Assembly: GCA_964425355.1 (NCBI GenBank)
Contig: CAYRMO010000015.1
Coordinates: 1-35,304, forward strand
Origin: Litorimonas sp964425355
GTDB taxonomy: Bacteria > Pseudomonadota > Alphaproteobacteria > Caulobacterales > Maricaulaceae
Length of the DNA stretch: 35,304 nt
Direction: 5' to 3'
Shown here: piece after piece, positions 1 through 6,843 of the stretch
Position numbering within the stretch: the first letter of the stretch is position 1
Layout: each line of letters begins with the position of its first letter
The notes under the pieces: generated by a model
What the model saw: only the letters and a program-made list of their open reading frames with translations
The model's database searches: none
What the model was told of the DNA's origin: nothing
Program-made: the position numbers and the translations under genes

Positions 1-2
1 TA

Positions 3-125
3 TTTATGCTTGTCAGTGCGCTGGCAGGTCTCGATAGAATGCAAGCTGCATATGCTCATGCTTTGAGGACAGGGTATAGATTTTATTCTTATGGGGACTC
101 GTCTCTGATATGGAAGGCTGAGTAA
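3..125 (+). CDS. queA: QueA C-terminal fragment (S-adenosylmethionine:tRNA ribosyltransferase-isomerase), partial
   Basis: The window opens inside this gene. Reading from base 3 gives 40 residues ending in a TAA at 123-125. The fragment contains FMLVSALAG, then AAYAHAL, then GYRFYSYGDSSLIW, which is the familiar QueA C-terminus. QueA transfers the ribosyl moiety of SAM onto 7-aminomethyl-7-deazaguanine in tRNA to make epoxyqueuosine, the step after Tgt. The stop overlaps the tgt start by one base (TAATG), so the two genes are almost certainly one translationally coupled operon. The 5' part lies outside the window. Confidence 0.9.
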   Translation, partial: FMLVSALAGLDRMQAAYAHALRTGYRFYSYGDSSLIWKAE

Positions 126-1258
126 TGGCGGTTTTTCCATTTGATATCCAAGCCCGTGACGGGGCGGCCAGAACGGGCGTTTTGAAGACCCCTAGGGGAG
201 ATATACGCACGCCAGCCTTTATGCCTGTTGGTACGGCAGGCACGGTCAAAGGCCTCTATATGGACCAGGTTAAACAGGCCGGGTCTGATATTATCCTGGG
301 CAATACCTATCATTTGATGCTCAGGCCCGGGGCTGAACGCGTCAAACGGCTCGGCGGTCTGCATAAATTAGGAGGTTGGAATGGCCCGATTTTGACCGAC
401 TCGGGCGGTTTCCAAGTTTGGTCTCTCTCCAAATTACGCAAGATGACTGAAGAGGGCGTGACCTTTCAAAGTCATTTGGATGGATCGAAACATATGCTTT
501 CGCCTGAGCGGAGTATTGAAATTCAGGCGGAATTGCTGGGGGCTGATATTTCAATGCAGCTTGATGAATGTACGGATTTCCCAGTGAGTCATGATATTGC
601 AGCGAAGTCTATGGAGCTTTCGCTACGTTGGGGGCAAAGATCTCTGGAGGCCTTTGGACATCGTGAAAACCAGACGCTTTTTGCCATTGTCCAAGGGTCA
701 AATTATCCTGACCTAAGAAAAAAATCGGCGGAAGTTTCAATTGCCGAGAAAACAGCCGGAGGATTTGGGGGATTTGCGATTGGCGGTCTCGCGGTCGGGG
801 AAGGTCATGAGGCTATGTGCGAAACTTTATCTTGTACGACGCCTCACTTGCCAACGGAACGTCCCCGTTATCTGATGGGTGTTGGAAAACCTATAGATAT
901 TGTTGAAGCAGTTTATCGCGGGGTTGATATGTTTGATTGCGTCATTCCGACTCGCTCAGGACGGCATGGCCAAGTCTGGACCGATAAAGGGCCTTATAAT
1001 ATTAAAAGGGCTGAATTTGCGGAAGATCAATCTCCGCTGGACGCAAATATTTCATGTTCTGCATCACTAGACTATTCCAAAGCCTATATTCATCATTTGG
1101 TGAGATCAAAAGAGCTATTGGGCGCCATGATATTGTCCTGGCACAATATCGCCTATTTTCAGGATTTGATGCAGCGTATTCGCTCTGCCATTGCGGATGA
1201 ATGCTATGAAGAATTTATTGAAGATTTCCGTTTTGGACGGCGGGCTGATAATGGATGA
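125..1258 (+). CDS. tgt: Queuine tRNA-ribosyltransferase (Tgt) with a degenerate zinc site
   Basis: Full-length (377 aa) bacterial Tgt, which exchanges guanine 34 for preQ1 in GUN-anticodon tRNAs. Catalytic and substrate-binding elements are recognisable: DSGGFQVWSL (Asp92), DECT (Asp147), VQG (189-191), GGLAVGE (220-226) and the nucleophile region MFDCVIPTRSGR (Asp271). The structural zinc site normally reads CxCxxC plus a His about 25 residues later. Here the stretch is PLDANISCSASLDYSKAYIHHL-like: Ile309, Cys311 and Ser314 stand where three Cys are expected, while His340 is in place. Two of four ligands are therefore missing, although the reading frame is intact. FGIVQG is also FAIVQG, and SGRNGQ is SGRHGQ. 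The gene is coupled to queA, which supports a queuosine role, but activity is uncertain. Confidence 0.93.
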   Translation: MAVFPFDIQARDGAARTGVLKTPRGDIRTPAFMPVGTAGTVKGLYMDQVKQAGSDIILGNTYHLMLRPGAERVKRLGGLHKLGGWNGPILTDSGGFQVWSLSKLRKMTEEGVTFQSHLDGSKHMLSPERSIEIQAELLGADISMQLDECTDFPVSHDIAAKSMELSLRWGQRSLEAFGHRENQTLFAIVQGSNYPDLRKKSAEVSIAEKTAGGFGGFAIGGLAVGEGHEAMCETLSCTTPHLPTERPRYLMGVGKPIDIVEAVYRGVDMFDCVIPTRSGRHGQVWTDKGPYNIKRAEFAEDQSPLDANISCSASLDYSKAYIHHLVRSKELLGAMILSWHNIAYFQDLMQRIRSAIADECYEEFIEDFRFGRRADNG

Positions 1259-1278
1259 ATAGGAGCGCGTTTTGTGGG

Positions 1279-1307
1279 TTGACGAAGTCAGAAGGTCCCA
1301 CTAGATA
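1279..1307 (+). promoter_or_regulatory. Probable sigma70-type promoter of tRNA-Lys
   Basis: TTGACG (1279-1284) and TAGATA (1302-1307) are separated by 17 bp. A GC-rich discriminator (GCGCCGC) follows, and the mature tRNA begins at 1324, about 10 nt after the expected start site. The -10 match is modest. The GC-rich discriminator is the type associated with stringent control of stable RNA genes; its relevance here is inference. Confidence 0.5.
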
Positions 1308-1323
1308 GCGCCGCACTTGGTAA

Positions 1324-1400
1324 GCGCCCTTAGCTCAGTTGGTTAGAGCGCCTCACTTTTAATGAGGATGTCCGCGGTTCGAATCCGCGAGGGCGTACCA
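1324..1400 (+). tRNA. tRNA-Lys (anticodon TTT)
   Basis: A 77-nt cloverleaf with encoded CCA. The acceptor stem GCGCCCT/AGGGCGT is followed by A73. The D-arm is AGCTCAGTTGGTTAGAGC. The anticodon stem CCTCA/TGAGG encloses loop CTTTTAA, giving anticodon TTT. The T-arm is CCGCGGTTCGAATCCGCGG-like. It lies 65 bp after tgt and has its own likely promoter. Confidence 0.97.
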
Positions 1401-1439
1401 TTTCCAAAATTTGACAGATTATTTAGCGTATAGGCACAT

Positions 1440-1462
1440 TTTTGTCACAAAATGTGACGAAA
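1440..1462. repeat. Inverted repeat downstream of tRNA-Lys
   Basis: GTCACA (1444-1449) and TGTGAC (1453-1458) flank an AAA loop. The stem extends outward by T-G, T-A, T-A and T-A pairs to about 10 bp. No T-run follows on either strand, so it is a poor intrinsic terminator. It may be a protein-binding site in the ompA upstream region or a processing hairpin. Confidence 0.5.
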
Positions 1463-1673
1463 TGACTCCAAAAAACAGACGTAATCTCAGGTTTTTAAAG
1501 CAAAGTGATGCAAATTAGCAACTTTCGAGAAAAATCCTTTCCTTAATGATATGAAAGCTATATACGTCCTTGGCATCGGACGGCTAAACCGTTTATGAAA
1601 AAGAGATTGCGAGCCGTTGAAGGGCTCTGATAGTAGAAAATTGAATGGCATGACCATTATTGGAGGAAATCAC

Positions 1674-3059
1674 ATGAAGCATAAGCTTCTTATCGCGACG
1701 GCAGCGGCGGCCTTTTTGGCAGTACCGTCTATCGCATCAGCTCAAAATGACTCTGGCTGGTACCTCAAAGGCGGCGCGGGTTATGGTATCGTTGACAGTG
1801 CTGACATCACTGGCGACCTAACAGGGGATGTTGAAGGTGAGGGCGATGTCGCTCTGAATCTCGGCTTTGGTTATGAAACAGACAATAATTGGCGTTTTGA
1901 GCTCGATGGAAGTACGTTTTTCAACGATCTAGGTGATATTGGTCAACAACCAAGCTCTTTTGCCAAACTTCGCACGGATGCTATAATGTTGAATGCGATT
2001 TATGAGTTTGATGATTTTAACCGCTGGGAACCTTATGTTGGTGCGGGCTTAGGTCTAGTTCGAGGTGACGCGTCACTTGTTGCGCATGATTTCTTACAAA
2101 CAGCCTCCGATGGTGGTGTTTTACTTCAAAGAAATCCGGCCTGTACGGGCTCACGCACTGGAGGTCTCGATCCGTTCCGTGCTGCTTTCTCATGTGATGT
2201 CCAAGACACAGATACAGGGATTGGATGGCAAATTTTAGCGGGTCTAGGATATCAGATTTCAGAAAATCTTACTTGGGATACAAGCTATAGATTCCTTAAT
2301 TCACCGGATTTTGATTTCGATGGTCAAACCATCAACACATTGGACGGGTCTTCTTCGCAAGGCTTCGCTGAGCTTGAAGATGCTTCAAGTCATCTCCTTC
2401 TGACCGGTTTACGTTATCGCTTTGGCAGGGCGGCTGCACCTACGGTGATTGAAAAAGTCGAAACTCCAGAGCCTGGTGTCAAGTGTTGGGATGGTGCTAT
2501 GGTCTTTAATGCTGGCCAATGTCCGCCGGAACCAAGACCTGATCCTGTCGAAACCTGTTGGGATGGATCAACAGCCGCGACTCAAGCTGCATGTCCAGCA
2601 CGTCCAACTGTGACTTGTTGGGATGGTACAGTGCGCTTTAATCAGAGCGAATGTCCAATTCAGCCAGCTACGCCGGTTGTTGTATCTGGTTGTCCTGAGC
2701 AATATCGTCAGGAAATCATCTATTACGAATTTGACAAAGGTCAGTCTGCTGAGACACGTAACGCGATCACCCGCGTTCTAGACATTGATCAATTCTGTAA
2801 TGTTCAGGGTATCCGCGTTGTTGGCCATACAGATACGTCTGGGTCAGCCGCTTATAACCTCGGCCTTTCCAAGCGTCGTGCAAATGACGCCCTTGAAGAG
2901 CTTGCGCGTCAAGGTGTTCAGCGCAATTTGATCACGTCGGAAGGTCAAGGCGAAACTAACCCATTCATCGATTCAGGTGATGGTGTTCGTGAACAGCTAA
3001 ACCGTCGTACAGAAGTGCTCTTGACACTTGGTAGCATTGACGGACTGATCTCTAACTAA
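1674..3059 (+). CDS. OmpA-family outer-membrane porin with CWDG repeats
   Basis: 461 aa. The ATG at 1674 is chosen because TTGGAGGAAATCAC gives a good ribosome site and the protein then starts with a clean signal peptide (MKHKLL..., cleavage ASA-QN after residue 23). Residues 24 to about 265 look like an eight-stranded beta-barrel, with alternating aromatic/polar segments such as GWYLKGGAGYG and a final strand LLLTGLRYRFG. A linker follows with three copies of CWDG-x8-C (Cys271/283, 295/307, 315/327). Residues about 346-455 form the peptidoglycan-binding OmpA domain (YYEFDKGQS, VVGHTDTSGSAAYNLGLSKRRA, NRRTEV). By family it is an abundant structural outer-membrane protein that anchors to peptidoglycan. 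It is monocistronic, bounded downstream by a strong terminator. Confidence 0.93.
   Translation: MKHKLLIATAAAAFLAVPSIASAQNDSGWYLKGGAGYGIVDSADITGDLTGDVEGEGDVALNLGFGYETDNNWRFELDGSTFFNDLGDIGQQPSSFAKLRTDAIMLNAIYEFDDFNRWEPYVGAGLGLVRGDASLVAHDFLQTASDGGVLLQRNPACTGSRTGGLDPFRAAFSCDVQDTDTGIGWQILAGLGYQISENLTWDTSYRFLNSPDFDFDGQTINTLDGSSSQGFAELEDASSHLLLTGLRYRFGRAAAPTVIEKVETPEPGVKCWDGAMVFNAGQCPPEPRPDPVETCWDGSTAATQAACPARPTVTCWDGTVRFNQSECPIQPATPVVVSGCPEQYRQEIIYYEFDKGQSAETRNAITRVLDIDQFCNVQGIRVVGHTDTSGSAAYNLGLSKRRANDALEELARQGVQRNLITSEGQGETNPFIDSGDGVREQLNRRTEVLLTLGSIDGLISN
2484..2654 (+). repeat. Three tandem Cys-pair repeats (CWDG-x8-C) in the OmpA linker
   Basis: Each repeat begins CWDG and has a second Cys exactly 12 residues after the first, followed by a Pro-rich spacer of 7 to 11 residues. 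They sit between the barrel and the peptidoglycan-binding domain, where some other OmpA/OprF proteins carry Cys-containing or calcium-binding linkers. The fixed Cys spacing suggests one disulfide per repeat. Confidence 0.85.
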
Positions 3060-3080
3060 GAGATCAAGACATAAGAATAG

Positions 3081-3109
3081 AAAAACCCGGTTCTTAACCG
3101 GGTTTTTTT
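3081..3109. terminator. Bidirectional intrinsic terminator between ompA-like gene and phhA
   Basis: The stem AAAAACCCGGTT (3081-3092), loop CTT and AACCGGGTTTTTTT (3096-3109) give a perfect 12-bp stem with a T-run on each strand. It sits between convergent genes and can serve both. Confidence 0.92.
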
Positions 3110-3151
3110 GTGTCTAAATCTCTGTTTTTGTTCTGAATAGATGGATTAAAT

Positions 3152-3991
3152 TCAGATGTTTAGAACCAAATCCTTGCTAGAAATTTCATTTGAGTGATAG
3201 GTAAACTCATTTGCCGAGAGGGCTTCGTAAATCGGGCCAAAATCCTGCTGCGTCGCGTCAAATAGCTGCTCATATGAGTTGATCGCAAAATAGGTTTTCT
3301 GGAATTCATCAATCTCATATTTGGTACGCATGAGACGTAAAAGATCAAACCCAATTCGGTTAGGCGTTTGGCTTTCTAACGCATACTGACTTTCGCCAAA
3401 TGATGATACGATTCCGGCGCCATAAATGCGTAGACCTTTATCGGTCTTTATAAGGCCAAATTCTACTGTGTACCAATATAGACGGGCGAGATTTTTTAGA
3501 CAGCCTAGCTCGGCTGCACGCAGACCACCTTGTCCGTAAGCTTGCATATAGTCTGCAAAAACGGGATGAGCGAGCATCGGGACATGACCAAAAATGTCGT
3601 GAAAAACATCTGGTTCTTGAAGGTAGTCTAATTGTTCTCTTTTGCGAATAAACCGTCCAGCCGGAAAGCGTCGGTTTGCAAGGTGTTCAAAAAATACCTT
3701 ATCTGGAACAAGATGGGGCACCATTACGATCGTCCATCCCGTCGAGGCGTAAAGGGACTTATTTAAGCGTTCCAGGTCAGGGATACCGGACTGACTGAGT
3801 TCTAATCGGTTTAAGCCATCCAGAAATTCGGGTGCCGCTCGGTCTCTTAAAATTTCAAATTGCCGTGCGTAGAGGATATCCCAGGTTTCATGCTCAAAGG
3901 GGGTGTATTCCGACCAGCATTGATCGATCGTAAAGTCAGGGCGAGGGGTCTGACGGGCTATGATTGGATCATCAATGTTATTGTCACTCAT
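3152..3991 (-). CDS. phhA: Phenylalanine 4-monooxygenase (phenylalanine hydroxylase)
   Basis: 279 aa from the ATG at 3991. An upstream in-frame ATG at 4015 would add MKLCYKQP; neither has a clear ribosome site. The enzyme converts Phe to Tyr with tetrahydropterin and O2. The non-haem iron site is visible: His131 and His136 in FHDIFGHVPML, and Glu177 in YWYTVEFGL. Other family blocks are GWTIVMVPHL and YGAGIVSSFGESQYAL. The length fits the single-domain bacterial form with no regulatory ACT domain. No pterin-4a-carbinolamine dehydratase or homogentisate-pathway gene is adjacent. It is transcribed towards the ompA-like gene and shares its terminator. Confidence 0.95.
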   Translation of the reverse strand: MSDNNIDDPIIARQTPRPDFTIDQCWSEYTPFEHETWDILYARQFEILRDRAAPEFLDGLNRLELSQSGIPDLERLNKSLYASTGWTIVMVPHLVPDKVFFEHLANRRFPAGRFIRKREQLDYLQEPDVFHDIFGHVPMLAHPVFADYMQAYGQGGLRAAELGCLKNLARLYWYTVEFGLIKTDKGLRIYGAGIVSSFGESQYALESQTPNRIGFDLLRLMRTKYEIDEFQKTYFAINSYEQLFDATQQDFGPIYEALSANEFTYHSNEISSKDLVLNI

Positions 3992-4204
3992 GGGTTGTTT
4001 GTAACACAATTTCATTGCAAAGTTATTTCATCTCACTCGGATAGTGCAGTCATTTTCAGGTGAATTTTTCTTCATTCAGGCATTAGTCATCTAATTATTG
4101 TCACTAAAAACTCAGTTGAGGCTAAGAATCAGGCCAATATGACACATATTTGTATTGCCAATGCGTATGGAATGGGTGTTTATTGATTAAGGGCCGCAAA
4201 ATAC

Positions 4205-4234
4205 ACAACCATAATGTTTTAATGGTTGTATACT
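4205..4234 (+). promoter_or_regulatory. Inverted repeat overlapping a probable -10 box of the M48 lipoprotein gene
   Basis: ACAACCAT (4205-4212) and ATGGTTGT (4222-4229) are perfect 8-bp arms with a 9-nt spacer. TATACT (4229-4234) is a good -10 sequence overlapping the right arm. No strong -35 was found. The start codon at 4257 follows about 22 bp later. The arrangement suggests operator control, though a leader hairpin is not excluded. Confidence 0.4.
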
Positions 4235-4256
4235 GACGTGAAACATGGAGTCTTTT

Positions 4257-5174
4257 ATGTGTAATCATCCCCAACATAATCACTGCGGCGAAGAAGCGCC
4301 TCACGTAAAATATTTGCCACGTCGAAAAATGCTTAAAGCCCTTGCGGCTGGCGGTGCTTTGGCATCAACTGGCGCATCCTTATCGTCATGTTCTACCAAT
4401 CCTGAAACAGGCCGCTCGCAATTCACGGCCTTTTCAGGTGATCTATCGAATGCCGCCGCGTCAAGTTGGGCAGAGATCAAGAGACAAGTTCCGACATCTA
4501 ATGATCCGCGCTACACATCACGCTTGGCAACGATTGGCGGACGTATTGCGCAAGGCGCCGGGCGCGGCGATCAAAAATGGGACTATGCCGTTTTTGATAC
4601 GAATACGAGAAATGCATTCGTTATGCCTGGCAACCGTGTTGGTTTTTATAAAGGTATGATGGATTTTGCAGAAACTGACGATGCGATTGCTGGCATTATG
4701 GGACACGAAGTTGGTCATGTGGCGGGACGACATGCTGAAGAAAGAATGTCGCTTCAAATGGTATCCCAACTCGCTGTTGTGGGCGGAACGGTATTGGGTG
4801 GAACAGCGCTTTCAAACAGATGTAAGAAGGTTGAAGCTGCGCAACGCAATGCGTGTTTACGGAGCGCAAGCCAAAATACAGCCCGGTTGCAACAAGCACT
4901 TGGTCTTGGAAGCCTATTGGGCGTTGTCTTGCCTTACTCGCGTAAGCACGAAGCTGAATCTGACCTCTTAGGTGCAAACTATATGTACCGGGCGGGCTAT
5001 GACCCTCATCAATCCGTGAAGCTTTGGGAAAAAATGGCTGCTGAGTCGCCGACGCGACAGCCGACCATCCTGTCAACTCATCCTGATCCAGCTTGGCGTG
5101 CGCGCAATTTGGCTGAGTATATTGGTCGTCAGGAAAAATTAGGGTCGCAAGGCTTCCAAAATATCAAGACTTAG
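4257..5174 (+). CDS. M48-family zinc metallopeptidase, Tat-type lipoprotein
   Basis: 305 aa. The ATG at 4257 is preferred over 4245 because GGAG lies 6 nt upstream of it. Arg22-Arg23 in PRRKMLKALAAGG resemble a twin-arginine signal. The hydrophobic stretch ends in LSSC, a lipobox with Cys45, so the mature protein is probably a membrane-anchored periplasmic lipoprotein. The catalytic motif is HEVGH (His150, Glu151, His154), with the third-ligand region HEAESDLLGANYM (Glu232). This is the short M48 form without TPRs, resembling LoiP/YcaL-type envelope proteases. The first ten residues, MCNHPQHNHC, are unusually Cys/His-rich and would be removed with the signal peptide. It follows a palindromic promoter region and precedes tRNA-His. 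Substrate unknown. Confidence 0.9.
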   Translation: MCNHPQHNHCGEEAPHVKYLPRRKMLKALAAGGALASTGASLSSCSTNPETGRSQFTAFSGDLSNAAASSWAEIKRQVPTSNDPRYTSRLATIGGRIAQGAGRGDQKWDYAVFDTNTRNAFVMPGNRVGFYKGMMDFAETDDAIAGIMGHEVGHVAGRHAEERMSLQMVSQLAVVGGTVLGGTALSNRCKKVEAAQRNACLRSASQNTARLQQALGLGSLLGVVLPYSRKHEAESDLLGANYMYRAGYDPHQSVKLWEKMAAESPTRQPTILSTHPDPAWRARNLAEYIGRQEKLGSQGFQNIKT

Positions 5175-5207
5175 TCTTTTAATGCTGCATTTCAGATAGG
5201 AAAAGGG

Positions 5208-5236
5208 TTGCACCTTTTTCCTGTCTGCCGTAATCG
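5208..5236 (+). promoter_or_regulatory. Probable promoter of tRNA-His
   Basis: TTGCAC (5208-5213) and TAATCG (5231-5236) are spaced by 17 bp, followed by a GC-rich discriminator and the tRNA at 5255. An imperfect inverted repeat, AGGAAAAGG / CCTTTTTCCT, lies across the -35 at 5198-5222. It could also act as a weak end signal for the upstream gene. Confidence 0.4.
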
Positions 5237-5254
5237 GCGCATTCCAAAAGGAAT

Positions 5255-5331
5255 GCCGCCTTAGCTCAGTTGGTTAGAGCGCTGGTTTGTGGAACCAGAG
5301 GTCCTTGGTTCGAGACCAAGAGGCGGTACCA
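5255..5331 (+). tRNA. tRNA-His (anticodon GTG), without G-1 and with A73
   Basis: A 77-nt cloverleaf with encoded CCA. The acceptor stem GCCGCCT/AGGCGGT is followed by A73. The anticodon stem CTGGT/ACCAG holds loop TTGTGGA, giving GTG. The base before G1 is T, and position 73 is A rather than the usual C. The otherwise universal G-1:C73 pair is therefore absent, a state known from one alphaproteobacterial clade with a co-adapted HisRS. Confidence 0.96.
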
Positions 5332-5415
5332 TTTTCCCAAATTTTTTTGCTTATGATAACGACTGGTTAATACCGTTGCTTCACCTAAGGTCTCAACTGG
5401 ATCTGTGAGACGGTA

Positions 5416-6552
5416 ATGCATGATGTTCCTTTGATAATTGAGACGCTAGGTCGCAAGACTATTAACATAGCACTTAAAGGCGAGACGGCAGAAAAGCGGG
5501 CAAATGCTGTGCAAAAAATTGGCCGCGAGCTGCGTGACCTAGAGTTGTCAGAAACTGACAAGGTTTTTGCGACAAAGATATTAGATCGGATTTGTCAGGA
5601 TGTGTCTGATCTCGTTCGTCGGGCGTTAGCGGTTACCTTGCGAAAATCACCTTATCTTCCCCATCACATTGCGCGTCAGTTAATCGAAGACATCGACTCA
5701 ATCGCGATCCCAATCTTATCCGACTCTCCTGTTTTAACGGATGAGGATCTATTGCGGGTTTTACAAAGTCGAGCGGCAGAAAAAATACGCGCTATCGCAC
5801 AACGTCAAACGCTGGGACTGCATATTAGTCATGCGATCGTCAGCTTTGGTGATAGCCAAGCTACGGCTAGATTAGCTGCTAATGACGGCGCGTTGATTTC
5901 ACCTGAAACAGCAGGTTTGATCGCAGAAATCTATGTCGATGATGATTTGATCCGCAATGCGGCGCTAGAACGCGATGACTTTCCAATGCCTGTGATAACG
6001 AAATTAGTTGACCACGCGACCCAGAAAATAGGCGTAAAGTTAGAAACTTATTCGGATGTCCCAATCGAGTATGCAAAACGTATAGGCCGTGACACTCAGG
6101 AACGCGCCTATAGCTATGTCGCGACGCAAAATTGGTCTCAGAAAAACCTAAAAGAATATATCGCGTCATTATATAAGGCTGGGAAACTTACACCGCGTCT
6201 GATTTTGCGCTCTGCGGGGCGTGGGGACATTGAATTTGTGGTCTCTGCGCTTTCAAACTTAGGAGTACAAACTCTTGAAAAGACAAGACTATTAGTGACG
6301 TCGGGCCATCGTGTGGGCGTAAAAGCCATTGCTATAAAGGCTGGATTTTTACCTCTCCAAGTCAATTTGTTTATGGCCTGTATCGACGTCTGGTTGTCTG
6401 TTGAAAAAGAAAATTCTGCCTATAGTCTTGAGACGTTTCAGCGAAAAATTGCGGAAAGACTATTAAGTCAAGAACTTGATTTGACCGAAGAAATGGAATT
6501 GGATTTGCTGGATCTTTTGGATACGGCCTTAAGCCCGAAGTTGGTAGCTTAG
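5416..6552 (+). CDS. DUF2336 domain protein
   Basis: 378 aa, cytoplasmic, no signal peptide or membrane segment. The helical repeat-like content (LVRRALAVTLRKSPYLPHHIARQL, IPILSDSPVLTDEDLL, ISPETAGLIAEIYVDDDLIRNAAL) is typical of DUF2336, a family largely confined to alphaproteobacteria. It resembles HEAT/ARM-type scaffolds. No catalytic motif is visible and no function can be assigned from sequence. It stands alone between tRNA-His and a repeat-filled intergenic gap, convergent with nadK. The start follows a weak GAGACGG ribosome site. Confidence 0.8.
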   Translation: MHDVPLIIETLGRKTINIALKGETAEKRANAVQKIGRELRDLELSETDKVFATKILDRICQDVSDLVRRALAVTLRKSPYLPHHIARQLIEDIDSIAIPILSDSPVLTDEDLLRVLQSRAAEKIRAIAQRQTLGLHISHAIVSFGDSQATARLAANDGALISPETAGLIAEIYVDDDLIRNAALERDDFPMPVITKLVDHATQKIGVKLETYSDVPIEYAKRIGRDTQERAYSYVATQNWSQKNLKEYIASLYKAGKLTPRLILRSAGRGDIEFVVSALSNLGVQTLEKTRLLVTSGHRVGVKAIAIKAGFLPLQVNLFMACIDVWLSVEKENSAYSLETFQRKIAERLLSQELDLTEEMELDLLDLLDTALSPKLVA

Positions 6553-6843
6553 CTTGAATTTCATCATCAAAAAAATATATTATCTCATTAAATGAACAAT
6601 TAGGGTTCAATTTTTGAGGCTATCCCATGAAATTTGAACGCAGCTAATTTCAGATTCAAAAACTTAGTGCCTCAACCAGAAAAACCGTTGTTCAATTTTT
6701 GAGACTTACCTTGTTTTAAATGAAATTCTGTGGGCGCGAATTTTATTTAAAGGTCCAAAAATTGAACCTTTCTTGTTCATTTTTTGGAACTCTAATTTTA
6801 TGAAAAATTCACTGGGTTTGAGTTTCATTTCATGAAATTCAAA
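6553..6843. repeat. AT-rich intergenic cluster of short direct and inverted repeats
   Basis: This 291-bp gap between convergent genes has no credible ORF. One motif, GTTCAATTTTTGAG, occurs at 6605-6618 and 6690-6703, and inverted as CAAAAATTGAACC at 6756-6768. A degenerate copy, GTTCATTTTTTGGAAC, is at 6775-6790. A second motif, ATGAAATTTGAAC or ATGAAATTCAAAC, occurs at 6627-6639 and 6832-6844, with partial copies at 6554-6564 (inverted), 6720-6728 and 6816-6828 (inverted). The first and third copies of motif 1 are complementary over 13 nt. The last two copies of motif 2 form a 13-bp hairpin with loop TTC. Confidence 0.75.

Noticed and set aside
1440..1462. CRP-type binding site
   Set aside because: The half-sites are arranged TCACA...TGTGA, the reverse of the CRP/FNR order, with only a 3-nt gap.
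6553..6843. CRISPR array
   Set aside because: Repeats are short (about 13 nt), in both orientations, degenerate and unevenly spaced, with no uniform spacers and no cas genes.
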